Below, one piece after another: positions 34,901-44,129 of a stretch of DNA of 64,000 nucleotides (position 1 is its first letter; each line of letters begins with the position of its first letter). Origin of the DNA: Pycnococcus provasolii (Eukaryota > Chlorophyta > Pseudoscourfieldiophyceae > Pseudoscourfieldiales > Pycnococcaceae); assembly GCA_938743325.2 (NCBI GenBank), contig OW568866.1:806001-870000 (forward strand), read 5' to 3'. The notes beneath the pieces are model-generated. The model saw only the letters and a list, made by a program, of their open reading frames with translations, was not told the DNA's origin and did not search any database. The position numbers and the translations under genes were made by a program.

Positions 34901-37900
34901 TCACGTCGCACGTGTCTCCCACTCGCGCCAAATTAGCTCGTGCTCATCTTCCTCCTGACAACGGCGGAATGAGGAGGTCTTCTTCTTGACCTGCAAAGCC
35001 TTGTTGGCGGCGTCGAGCGCATGAATGCACTCGCAAAGCACGAACACTGATGCCGAATGGTGAAGCGTGGTTGCACCGAGAGGAACGGAATCCAATGCAT
35101 GCCGTTCAGCCGTCTCAAGAGCGGCGTCGACGAGCGTCTTGAACGCATCCGTAGGTGAGGTGTGCTGCGACGTGGACGAGCATTCCATCACACCGCCAAG
35201 CTTGAGTGTACTTGGTGAGGATGAAACAAGCCTCGCGCGCGCGTTCAGGCATGCGCGATGGAGAGACGATGACAAGGTCTCCAAAGCGTTAATCGTCTTT
35301 TGCGATGCAAATGCCGGCCTTACTTCTTCATCGTGCTGGATATGACTCAATAGTGCAAGGAGATTGTTCGCTCTTCTTAGCAAGAGCACGGTTGGCGTAA
35401 ATGCTACTAGGCAGCCTGACGTTGGCGCGAGTTCACTTTGGCGCAGGCAAGACATCGGCTCACCAAGACCGAAGCGAGCTTCCGTCGCACTGTCCTCAAT
35501 CACTTCTCCTTGCATTAGAGTCGACTCTTCTATCCAGATACACTCTCTAAGCTCCAAAAGCTTCCTTACCGTCGTGTTGGGTTCCATGAGCACTTTCACG
35601 TCGTTGTTGTTGTCATCTGAGCCACCTTCGTCATTCAAGCCTTCTTCTTCCCCTCGTCGTCGTCGTCGTCGTGCGTCAGCGAGAGGCTGCACTGGAGGAG
35701 GAGTCAGTGACGTTGCCAAATATGCGCAACTTGATGCGAGGGCCTCAGCCACATGCTCGAAACCCAAAGCCATTCTCTCACGTAGTAGATCACTCGCTCT
35801 CTCAGGGCAGACAAGAATACTTGCCAAGACGGCTGCCGCAACACCAATCAGCACTTCGACGATACGATACTCGCCAATCGCCACCGCGTTGATACGAAAG
35901 CTATTCGACGGCTGCTGAGCACGAGCTTGTAGTGTGAAGCCTTCAGAGCCGAAGTCAAGCTCGCCAAATCCAGCCCCTCCTAGCACGATGAGAAATCCGA
36001 TCATGGCGAAAGCTGACGCGGAACTTTGATACTCTGCCTCAAAGTATTTCAGCACGAAGACGATGATGAGTATGTGGAAGGAAAGAGCGAGAGGTTGGCC
36101 TGGAGCGATTGCCGCGCTGGCCCATCCTAACAAGCATCCAATGAATGTTCCGCTGACTCGCCCGATCGATTTCGTCAGGCTAGCGCCGAGGTTTGCTTGC
36201 AGCGAGAATCCCGCCGCAAAGAGAGCCCAGATACCGTGAGCTCCGCCTTTCCACATCTGTGGGACTCCACCGCCGAGAGCTGCGAATAGACCGGCTATTA
36301 AGACGAGTCTCCCGATGTGAGCAAGCTCCTTATGTCCAATCGCATTTCGCCAAGCAGCGACACCTGCGAATGGCGAGGTGACGTAAGTGACCACTCCAAT
36401 GCCAACTCCACGAACTTTATCGGTTAGCGGTGGTTCCTCATCATCCGTAACCGCGTGGATGACTGCGTCGCACAGATCCCCCGCAGATTCTGCCGCGAGC
36501 ATTAGTGCCAATTGCTCGGCGCGAGACCGGCAGCCCTGGTAGAATGCTGCGTGGCGAGCAGCGACGTCGTGAATGTCCAGGTTGCTACCTATACGTTTGA
36601 GCGCGTCACGAAACAATGATGGAAGCTCGGTTTCGCCACTGTTCATCGCCTTCTCAAGCCTTGCTGCGGCAGCTCGTGCCGCATGCCCCGCTAGACGCAC
36701 TTCTTCATGCCCACCGAAATGCGATGCGGCGACACCAGCTTGCCCAGCTGCTTGTGCGCACAATCCACCAGCGCTGCGCAGCGCCCGTGACACAGCCTTT
36801 ACAATCGGCGTACGATAGGCATCATAGGGGTTGTAAGCCTCGAGCTCATTATCATCATCATCGCGTTGAAGCAGCTGCCGAGGTGCCTTGGAGTGCATAA
36901 TCGACAGGTGCAGCATGCTAAATGCGAGTCGGCACGAATCACTCGACTTGACGACATTTCGAGTGGCCTCTGCGCATGGCTCACACCATCTCAGGTTGTT
37001 GTTGTTAGAGGAGGAGGTACTGTTGCACCTCCTACTGCATCGTGTGCTGCTGCTACTAAAGATGCCGAGCTCTCGCTTTTCTTTCTCCCGTGCCGAAATC
37101 CAATCGAACGTCGCACGAATCGCCGCAAGATGGCGTGACCTCAGTATCGCAACATCAGTCGCCCCGGCAGAACCTGTCGACAACGAGCTTCGCCATGTAC
37201 CCACAGCCTCGACACAGCGAGCAAGGCTAAACATCTCCATGGCAGCAGCTCGAGGAACCAAAATGCGTGCACGTTGCGCCCCAATCGAAATCAAGCTTTG
37301 TGTGAGACGTGTCACGCGACAGAGCACCCATCGGATGAACGACGGACGACGCGTGGGGGACGACATCATGAGCCGCACAGCGCTCGTCGAGGTTCCTTCG
37401 TACGTCGTCGAATCCACCACCGTCGTCGTGTGCGGCATGGGAAGTATAGCTGCCGCAAACGCCAAGGCACCTCCAGTTGCCAGGGCGATCCCTATATACG
37501 CCGCAACGATGGCTGGTTGTTCCAAGTGCCCGTGTCCCGTGGCACCTAGCATTGTCGTGGGAACGAGCACGGCAAAGAATGCGATGGCGTATGGCGGCGC
37601 AAAGAAAACCGCCGCTCCTGGCTTTCCGACGAATCTTTTCAAGGCGACGAACGACATGGACGTGACAAGGGCGGCAATGAATGGCATGAACATTCCGACG
37701 AGCCAAGGGCGCCACCGGAGGCCCCCGAGGAGGTACGCTAAATATGTGAATGCGGCAGATTGCACGGTCATGATGGGCACGCCTATGCACACTGCACATG
37801 CGGATGCGACGACGTCTCCCGCGCTTGGTTGTGTGACTATGAACGCCCCCAGCGGAGCGAGAAGCATACCCGATAAGCCCTGCGATCCGAAGATGGCATT

Positions 37901-38008
37901 GATGACGACGCTTTCCAGTAGAGCGAGTAGCGCGCATAACAAAGATGCGCGCGAGGCTGAAGATGTGCTGGAGGAGGCGTGCGATTGAGCGGCGGCGGAC
38001 GACGCCAT
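34901..38008 (-). CDS. FUSC-type (aromatic acid exporter-like) membrane transporter
   Basis: 1035 residues from the ATG at 38008 (MASSAAAQSHAS). Two blocks of membrane helices are separated by a soluble region. Block 1, residues ~35-195, about six helices (SLLCALLALLESVVINAIFG to GGALAFAAAILPMP). A helical cytosolic region follows with a Ser/Asn stretch. Block 2, residues ~580-750, includes 'IGRLVLIAGLFAALGG', 'RVSGTFIGCLLGWASAAIA' and 'VLIGVAAAVLASILVCPE'. The last ~280 residues are soluble and helical. This duplicated six-helix plus soluble-domain order, and the 'GTxxGxxxG' helix of block 2, match the fusaric-acid-resistance/ArAE/ALMT-related superfamily, whose members export organic anions or phenolic acids. 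Substrate unknown. Confidence 0.8.
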   Translation of the reverse strand: MASSAAAQSHASSSTSSASRASLLCALLALLESVVINAIFGSQGLSGMLLAPLGAFIVTQPSAGDVVASACAVCIGVPIMTVQSAAFTYLAYLLGGLRWRPWLVGMFMPFIAALVTSMSFVALKRFVGKPGAAVFFAPPYAIAFFAVLVPTTMLGATGHGHLEQPAIVAAYIGIALATGGALAFAAAILPMPHTTTVVDSTTYEGTSTSAVRLMMSSPTRRPSFIRWVLCRVTRLTQSLISIGAQRARILVPRAAAMEMFSLARCVEAVGTWRSSLSTGSAGATDVAILRSRHLAAIRATFDWISAREKEKRELGIFSSSSTRCSRRCNSTSSSNNNNLRWCEPCAEATRNVVKSSDSCRLAFSMLHLSIMHSKAPRQLLQRDDDDNELEAYNPYDAYRTPIVKAVSRALRSAGGLCAQAAGQAGVAASHFGGHEEVRLAGHAARAAAARLEKAMNSGETELPSLFRDALKRIGSNLDIHDVAARHAAFYQGCRSRAEQLALMLAAESAGDLCDAVIHAVTDDEEPPLTDKVRGVGIGVVTYVTSPFAGVAAWRNAIGHKELAHIGRLVLIAGLFAALGGGVPQMWKGGAHGIWALFAAGFSLQANLGASLTKSIGRVSGTFIGCLLGWASAAIAPGQPLALSFHILIIVFVLKYFEAEYQSSASAFAMIGFLIVLGGAGFGELDFGSEGFTLQARAQQPSNSFRINAVAIGEYRIVEVLIGVAAAVLASILVCPERASDLLRERMALGFEHVAEALASSCAYLATSLTPPPVQPLADARRRRRRGEEEGLNDEGGSDDNNNDVKVLMEPNTTVRKLLELRECIWIEESTLMQGEVIEDSATEARFGLGEPMSCLRQSELAPTSGCLVAFTPTVLLLRRANNLLALLSHIQHDEEVRPAFASQKTINALETLSSSLHRACLNARARLVSSSPSTLKLGGVMECSSTSQHTSPTDAFKTLVDAALETAERHALDSVPLGATTLHHSASVFVLCECIHALDAANKALQVKKKTSSFRRCQEEDEHELIWREWETRAT

Positions 38009-38193
38009 GGACCTTGTGTGTGTGACTAAATTCAAAAAAAGGAAAAACAATAAAACATAGACTAAGGACTATGCATCCGAAAACGTCCAACCCCTAAAAA
38101 AAACAATACTGATTTGGGCCAGCACCTGTCACAATCATCCGCTGCAGCGCAGCACGCGCAGCACGTCGTCGCGTGCACGACGACGCGCACGCG

Positions 38194-38541
38194 TCAGTGG
38201 CGCCACCGCTCTATATCTCGACGACACGTCGTACGGTGCGACCGCTCATCTAGCACGCGGGTGCGGGACTCTTGGAAAGCGAGGCGGATACGGACGTATT
38301 CCACGCGCGTGTCATCAATGCTTGGGGTGAAGACGCTGACGAGGAGTAGTTTTGAAAATATCCGTAGGAGTTTGTGTGTACAATGTTTGTAAAGACATGA
38401 TTGCAGTCTCAACTCCAAGACAGCCCCTTTTCCCACACGTTGGACTCCTCTAGATACTACTCTAGCGGCAGGTAGAGTAGTAGTAAGCGTGACCCTTGAG
38501 TCATCGTGTTGATGCACGGTTGGTGGCGCTGGCGAAGACAT
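38194..38541 (-). CDS. Possible small protein, 115 aa
   Basis: Open frame from an ATG at 38541 (MSSPAPPTVHQHD) to a stop at 38194, lying in the otherwise empty 594 bases between the glycosyltransferase-like gene and the FUSC gene. Composition is plausible ('HKLLRIFSKLLLVSVFTPSID', then Arg/Glu-rich). The upstream gene's stop is only 61 bases away. No family recognised; may be noncoding. Confidence 0.3.
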   Translation of the reverse strand: MSSPAPPTVHQHDDSRVTLTTTLPAARVVSRGVQRVGKGAVLELRLQSCLYKHCTHKLLRIFSKLLLVSVFTPSIDDTRVEYVRIRLAFQESRTRVLDERSHRTTCRRDIERWRH

Positions 38542-38602
38542 CAACGAAAACAATGCACCTGCACCAAAACACCAATCAAACTTCCTCTTGATTCGCCAGT
38601 CA

Positions 38603-39628
38603 TCACTTTGGTATGAGTACTCTGCCACCTCGCTTCATCACAAGCTTTGCCATGAACCGCGAGTATCCCCCGCCACCCTGCACAAACACCTTGGCACTGG
38701 TGGCAAAGGCGAAATCGTCGTCCGCATTCCTGATGCCGCGGTACACTGGACACACACCAAGGCGCCTCAAGTATGCCATCGCGTGATTGATGTACTTCTC
38801 ACTCCACGCTATTGTTCTTGGATTTGATAAGTGACTCGGGTTCGCCACGATGGTAATGGTGCCCAGGTCTTTTAGTTCATCACGGATGGTGTCGTAATCT
38901 TTCTCAGCAAATTGATACTGAATCTTATTGCCCGACCGTGTTTCGATAATGCAGTCCTTATTCCAGCAGTCGCCTTTCGCGACGTCGCCAAGTCGCAAGT
39001 GCATCACCGCTTCCGGCCGTGGTTCTACCAGTGGGGTCACTTCATCCAGCACTTCCATGTTCGGATATTTGCCGCTGTGTCGGTACATGCGTACATACGA
39101 GCACGCGATGCTATGGTTGAAACGACGACAAGGTTTGATTCTGTTGTTCACCATTCGTTCTGCATGTCCTCCACTGCCGTAGAATTTGACAACATCCCCG
39201 AGCCGATATTGTCTTTCTGCGTTGCTTCTTCTTCTCAAGACGTTTGCGAACGTGATTGGCTCTTGATGTTGAGGACAGGCGATTGCATCACGGAAGAATC
39301 GAGCGGAGGTTGTGCTGCTGTTGGCGTTGGCGTTGGCGTTGGCGTGCGTGTGTTGTACGATCCCAGGTTTTTGTTGTTCGCGACGGCTATTTTGTCGAAA
39401 ACCCAAACCATCCTCACGGAACCTCGCTAATCTTCGAACATTATTGTTGTGTTGCGAGGTTGTTGTGCGTGCGATACTTTGGATGATCGTCATCGTCATC
39501 GTCGTCAAAAGAAGTGCGGCTGCGATGATCAACATGGTGTCGACGTACCGGCAGCGTCGGCGCACGTTTCGATGATGGGATTTACATGGACGCGTGACAA
39601 CAACTGGCCTCATCAATAATGGCGCCAT
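38603..39628 (-). CDS. Type II membrane glycosyltransferase-like protein
   Basis: 341 residues from the ATG at 39628. One membrane segment near the N terminus (residues ~31-50, TMLIIAAALLLTTMTMTII) after a short basic tail gives a type II, Golgi-like topology. An (Ala-Asn)n run follows from a GTTGGC repeat. The catalytic-like part has 'VMHLRLGDVAKGDC', comparable to the H-x-R-x-G-D motif of fucosyltransferases and related GT-B folds, 'ITIVANPSHL' and a final 'VFVQGGGGYSRFMAKL', comparable to the acceptor/GDP-sugar loop. Four cysteines sit between these motifs. Exact GT family is not assigned; an O-fucosyltransferase or GT11/GT23-like enzyme is the best guess. Confidence 0.6.
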   Translation of the reverse strand: MAPLLMRPVVVTRPCKSHHRNVRRRCRYVDTMLIIAAALLLTTMTMTIIQSIARTTTSQHNNNVRRLARFREDGLGFRQNSRREQQKPGIVQHTHANANANANSSTTSARFFRDAIACPQHQEPITFANVLRRRSNAERQYRLGDVVKFYGSGGHAERMVNNRIKPCRRFNHSIACSYVRMYRHSGKYPNMEVLDEVTPLVEPRPEAVMHLRLGDVAKGDCWNKDCIIETRSGNKIQYQFAEKDYDTIRDELKDLGTITIVANPSHLSNPRTIAWSEKYINHAMAYLRRLGVCPVYRGIRNADDDFAFATSAKVFVQGGGGYSRFMAKLVMKRGGRVLIPK

Positions 39629-39696
39629 GATTCGATAACGGACAGATTATATTTTGTTTGATCGAAAGAATTTGAACGTGAACTTTTACCTCTGTA

Positions 39697-39706
39697 GTTA
39701 GGGTTT
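39697..39706 (-). promoter_or_regulatory. Telo-box-like motif upstream of glycosyltransferase gene
   Basis: GTTAGGGTTT on the plus strand (AAACCCTAAC on the gene's strand), 69 bases upstream of the ATG at 39628, in the only 130 bases available as promoter. Confidence 0.5.
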
Positions 39707-39758
39707 GGGGTGGGAGAGGGTGGAAAAAAGAACGCCAGTGTTTTGACAACAGAAAACA

Positions 39759-40850
39759 TTATTGAGCATGGTGTCGGCGCTGCCGCTCGGAGGCGACGAG
39801 GTCGGAAACCAGCAACCCGTTCCTCTCGTCGCCTCCGACCATTGGCATGCCGCGCGGCGTCGCACCCATCCAAGCGGGAAGAGAAGATCGATCCACGCCC
39901 TCGTCGCGCCCAAGCTCGTCGATGCCAGAACCACGAATGAATCTGATTTTGGCAATCGTGTCGTGGGGAAGCCACGGTGCGAGCACGTTCCACATGACGT
40001 AAAAAGCCAGTGGACAATTCACGATGTAGATCTTGTAAACACAGCCAGTGAAGTGCCTCTTTGACAGCCCGAAGATGGTCTTGCATGTGCGTAGCACATG
40101 TTCCTTCATCGCGTCGACGAGCGAAAACCCCTCAAGATCTAGAATGTGGAGGTGACTGTAAACTCGCATACGCGCTGGTGACATTGCGCAGCGTCGGCGC
40201 CGCTCGATCGAAATACATTCCAGCAGCTGAGCGTGGAGAAGCTCCACCTCCTCCGGAGATATCATCCGAAGGTACTCCGAATCTATCGACGCAATGGAGT
40301 CGTACACGAGCATCCTACCGTGCTTGTCTGTAGCATACAGCACGCGAGTTGGCCATCCGCCGTGGTACTCCGCCGTGTGCTCCAATGTACGTGTGATGAG
40401 CGAATCGGCGTCAATCGACTTGCGCCATTTCAACGTTGCCATCAGCATCTCCGCAGTCTGAATTGGCACGTCCCGAGGCTTATCTGAATGCCGCTTCATC
40501 ATGGTGCGAAGAACGCGACACACCATCTCCTCGGGCAGATTGTCGAAAGCAGGTCCATCATCATCACCGCCCAAAAGTACTTCCTCGTAGTGTGTTCGCA
40601 CCCTTGCGAGTACCTCTCGTTCCATTTGTGATAGAGCGCGGGCATCCATCGGAACAATGGTGGTGGAGGGGTCATCACCACCACCACCACCATCGAGTTC
40701 GGCGTTTCCGCCGGGCAGCCAACCTTCAATGAGAGGCACAGGAGGAACACGACCTGCGAGGATCAGCTCCTCCTCCTCCTCCTCCTCCTTTTCCACGACG
40801 ACCACGTCGTCAGTTGGCGCGTACTTGAGCGCGCTGCTCGCTGGCGCCAT
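39759..40850 (-). CDS. CRAL-TRIO/Sec14-domain lipid-binding protein
   Basis: 363 residues from the ATG at 40850. Residues 1-60: acidic, low complexity. CRAL-TRIO N-terminal helices at ~90-130 ('VCRVLRTMMKRHSDKPRDVPIQTAEMLMATLKWRKS'). Sec14 lipid-binding lobe at ~150-310: 'YHGGWPTRVLYATDKHGRMLVYDSI', 'HLHILDLEGFSL', 'YKIYIVNCPLAFYVMWNVLAPWL', 'TIAKIRFIRG' and the exit 'SSLPAWMGATPRG'. The order and length match plain Sec14-like proteins that move phosphatidylinositol or other lipids between membranes. No GOLD or Nodulin domain follows, so it is a short, soluble form. Confidence 0.9.
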   Translation of the reverse strand: MAPASSALKYAPTDDVVVVEKEEEEEEELILAGRVPPVPLIEGWLPGGNAELDGGGGGDDPSTTIVPMDARALSQMEREVLARVRTHYEEVLLGGDDDGPAFDNLPEEMVCRVLRTMMKRHSDKPRDVPIQTAEMLMATLKWRKSIDADSLITRTLEHTAEYHGGWPTRVLYATDKHGRMLVYDSIASIDSEYLRMISPEEVELLHAQLLECISIERRRRCAMSPARMRVYSHLHILDLEGFSLVDAMKEHVLRTCKTIFGLSKRHFTGCVYKIYIVNCPLAFYVMWNVLAPWLPHDTIAKIRFIRGSGIDELGRDEGVDRSSLPAWMGATPRGMPMVGGDERNGLLVSDLVASERQRRHHAQ

Positions 40851-41208
40851 CTATCTTGGTTTTCTCGGTCGGAGGGAATCTGCTCACCAGGGGCGAGGGG
40901 AGGGGGGGGGCCTCTTCGTTCGTCGGTGAGTTTGGTTGGTGGAGAGAGTCTTCTTAGTTCTTTCGGGGAGCATGTTAGGGCTTTTGGTTTTGGTACTAAG
41001 GTTAGGGTTTCCCAGTTAATCCCCCTCTCACCCCAAGGCCCAAGTCTCAACCAGGACTTCACAGTCACAGGCAAGGAAAAGCGTTCTCGTGCCGAAGACG
41101 CGGTCTCGTCACATTGGTTTCGGACTTCAGGCAAGCTAGGCAGAAGAAGAGTTCCACTGTTCCACTAGTAGTATTCGTCGTTGTGTTCATCCAGCCATCC
41201 AGGTAGGT
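40851..41208. promoter_or_regulatory. Divergent promoter, Sec14 / dynamin, with telo-box
   Basis: 358 bases between two divergent starts. GTTAGGG at 40974 and GTTAGGGTTT at 41001-41010 lie ~200 bases from the dynamin ATG and ~150 from the Sec14 ATG. A G-run (40901-40909) lies near the Sec14 start. Confidence 0.5.
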
Positions 41209-43536
41209 ATGTCAGACAACAACGGCAACGACGCTGCTTCGCTCCATGGCGAGTACCGAAACAAAGTGCGCGCATTCATGGATGCCATGGACGAGCTGCG
41301 CACGGCCGGAGTCGAAAAGCAAGACGCCATTGCTATCCCGCAGATTGCAGTGATGGGCGACCAATCCAGCGGGAAGAGCTCCGTCCTCGAGGCGATCTCA
41401 GGCGTCCCGTTCCCGCGTGGCAAAGGTCTCGTGACGAAGTGCGCAACTCAGGTGATCATGCGGACTGCACCAAAAGGATCGCCTTGGTCTGCCGTGACGT
41501 CTGTACGTTGGGCTGATGGGACAACTGAGCATGATCAGCAGCCGGAAGAAGCTGGTGTCATTGCCTCTCCCGAGGAAGTTGCTGGTGTGATTGAGAGGCT
41601 TACTCAAGTGCTGCTCAAGAAGAGCGGTCATCAGAAGAGCTTCAGCGAGCACTCTATCATCATCAAGCTCTCCTCACCGGAGCATCCGAATCTATCCATG
41701 GTTGATCTGCCTGGACTCGTCCGTACTGTGACGGAGGATCAAGACGACCGTGACATCGAAACAGTCAGCGAACTCATTACCCGATTCATGAAGCAAGAAC
41801 GCACAATCATCCTAGGCGTGATTCCAGTCAATGCGGACATCGCGACGAGTTCGATCTTCCTTCCAACAAGTCATTTGTTGTTCTTTATGAAACGTTATAC
41901 TAACTCCGTCTCATTAAATTTCCTCCACACAAATTATCAATCAACATGATGAACAGGCGAGGTGCTTCAACGTGCAAAGCTTTACGACCCCAGCGGAATG
42001 CGCACGTTGGCCGTTCTCACCAAACCAGACCTAGTTGATCCAGGCAGCGAAAACGAGATGATCGAGGTGCTCATGAATCGACGCGTGAATCTCATGCTGG
42101 GCTTCTGTATGGTGAAGCTTCGTGGACAAAAAGAACTCGACGAGTGTGAGGAGAAAGATGTGAACTCCACTGAACTCACGAGGCGCGCCCGAGAAGCCGA
42201 GAAGAAATTCTTCAGGGAGAATGAAGCTCTCGCTCGTCTTGGGGACGAAGTTGATGGGCAGCTCGGAATTCCCAACCTCATCACTAGGCTCTCTGACACT
42301 CTCTCCAATCGCATCCGCGAGCAATTTCCGACAATCAAGGCGGAAGTGACGAATGCTCTTGCGAAGGCAGAGGCTGACTTGACCTCGATGGCGGAGCCAG
42401 TCGCAAGCACGCACGAGGCAACCCAGCGCTTTGTGAGTATCGTGCAAAAATATCGCACGACTGTGGCAGACGCAGCTGCCGCAAAGTACACGAGTGACAC
42501 TTTGCGTGAGCTGGATGACAACGAAGACTTCATAGACAAGGATGAGGATGAGGATGAGGATGAGGATGAGGATGAGGATGAGGATGAGGATGAGGATGAG
42601 GATGAGGATGAGGATGAGGATGAGAATAAGGATGAGGATGAGGATGAGGGCGAGGATGAGGAGAAGGCATCCTTCGCAGGAGATGTTGTGCGCTTGTACA
42701 CCCGTGTGTGGCGAGCTTGCATCAAGATGGAGGCAGAAATTCGCAAGTCAAAACCGCGTTTCCGGAGCAAGAAGATGATCAAGCAGTACGCCGATGCCAT
42801 CAAGAGGAAGCGTGGCCCATCTCTTCCAGGATTCCTCGATTTCAGCGTGTTCTCGTCGCTCATGTCGGAGCTCATAGCTTGTTGGAATCAGCCATGCCGA
42901 GACCTCCTCGACACGGTGTGCGACTACGTGCAACAGGCATGTGAAACCATTGCAGCGAGCGTCGTGCCAACGACGTATATGGAGCTACTGAATGTTTTTC
43001 AGGAGGCTGTGGCGGATGTCGTTCTAGACTTCAAGAAAGAGCTCGGACCGAAAATCCGCGAGTTGATGAAACGCGAGCATGCCACGTACTACACGCAAAA
43101 TCACTACTACATGGACACCGTGAACAAGATTCGCCTGGATCGCTTTCAAGCGAAACTAAGGGAAGGCCACGCCAACGTCACCAACGTCGAATCAGTGTCG
43201 AAGATTTACATGAGTATGCACGGAATCGGCAACGAGTCGAACGAGATGCAGGATGCCGCGGATATGAATATCCTGGCGGAGGCGTACTGGAAAGTTGCGA
43301 GCAAGCGCTACATCGACAATGTTAGCATGGTGATGATGAACGACATCCTCGGGCAACTGCCGAATCGTATCGAGTCTCGCTTGATGGAGGTTGTTGTTGG
43401 CGGCGAAATCATGACGTTCTTTGCTCAGTCTGCGGCCGATGTCTCTCGTCGCAAGCGACTGGAGGAGAAGATTGTGCGTTTGAAGAAGGCGAGCCAAACG
43501 CTGCGCTCGTGCCTGCTCGGCGAAGGAGGCGTTTAA
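41209..43536 (+). CDS. Dynamin-related GTPase, intact copy, one intron
   Basis: Joined from 41209-41848 and 41957-43536 gives 739 residues without interruption; the split codon reads Ser214 (NADIAT-S-EVLQRA). GTPase motifs: G1 GDQSSGKSS (residues 50-58), switch I Thr in 'KGLVTKCATQ', G3 DLPGL (166-170), G4 TKPD (235-238). Middle/stalk domain follows, with an acidic insertion (DED repeats, from 42541), and the C-terminal GTPase effector region 'EAYWKVASKRYIDNVSMVMMNDIL'. No PH or Pro-rich domain, so it is of the Mx/DRP type, which forms helical collars for organelle division, membrane fission or antiviral defence; which one cannot be told. It is the only copy in the window with a GTPase domain; all later copies begin inside its intron or further 3'. 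Confidence 0.93.
41849..41956 (+). other. Dynamin intron (108 bp), array breakpoint inside
   Basis: Starts GTTCGATC and ends GATGAACAG; removing it restores the conserved dynamin sequence in frame. It carries stop codons if read through. The sequence CGTCTCATTAAATTTCC from 41907 onward reappears at the left edge of each truncated dynamin copy, so the duplication breakpoint lies at ~41907 within this intron. Confidence 0.85.
42541..42663 (+). repeat. (GATGAG)n hexamer expansion in dynamin coding sequence
   Basis: About 18-20 GATGAG units with few changes, encoding alternating Asp/Glu. Together with flanking bases it accounts for a 144-base (48-codon) in-frame excess over the array copies, which read NDDKSEDVVRLY here. 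Confidence 0.9.
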
Positions 43537-44129
43537 GCCAGCTCCGCCGTCTCTCCCTCCATGGTTTGTTGATGAATATGGAATAGACGAAGGACTTGTT
43601 GCTTGAGGAGGTTGGACAAAAAAAACAAAGGGGAATCAACAAAGGGGGAACGGGAAAGTGGAAAGTAAATGAAACCCGGTAATAAAGTTAACACCTTACC
43701 TCCCTAAACTTACTATTATACAGGTGGTATGGTAGCCATGACCTGCCCCAACGACGATGACTGGCATCCAACCAACACTTGACCTTCCCCAATGATGATG
43801 ACTGGCATCCAACCAACACTTGACCTTCCCCAACGACGAACATTGACACACTTGGCGGCCACTGCCAAAATTATTTCTTGAAGACGAAAGACTTTTCTTA
43901 CAAAAGCGAAAAAAAGGCCAATTCTTTTCAAATCCCGCACCACCAACACCAATCACCTCTCTCCCTCTCTCTCCATCTCTCTCTTTTCCACCAACACGGT
44001 GAAAAAAAGTTTCTTCTTCCTCTTTCGCCTGTCACATTGGTCCTCCTCTCACTTTGCAACCACTTTGTTCATTCTTCGTGGGACCCTTCGGCCATTCATC
44101 CATCCATCCATCCAATCGATTGTATTTAT
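43537..44129. other. Spacer between dynamin and REJ gene, with 41-bp minisatellite
   Basis: 593 bases of convergent 3' flank, recurring at 50155 and 56773. At 43746-43850 a 41-base unit (CCCCAACGACGATGACTGGC..., ending TTGACCTT) is repeated two and a half times. A CT-rich tract (CTCTCTCC) and ATCC repeats (ATCCATCCATCCATCC) precede the REJ stop. Shorter spacer forms at 47293-47851 and equivalents lack part of the minisatellite. Confidence 0.8.
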
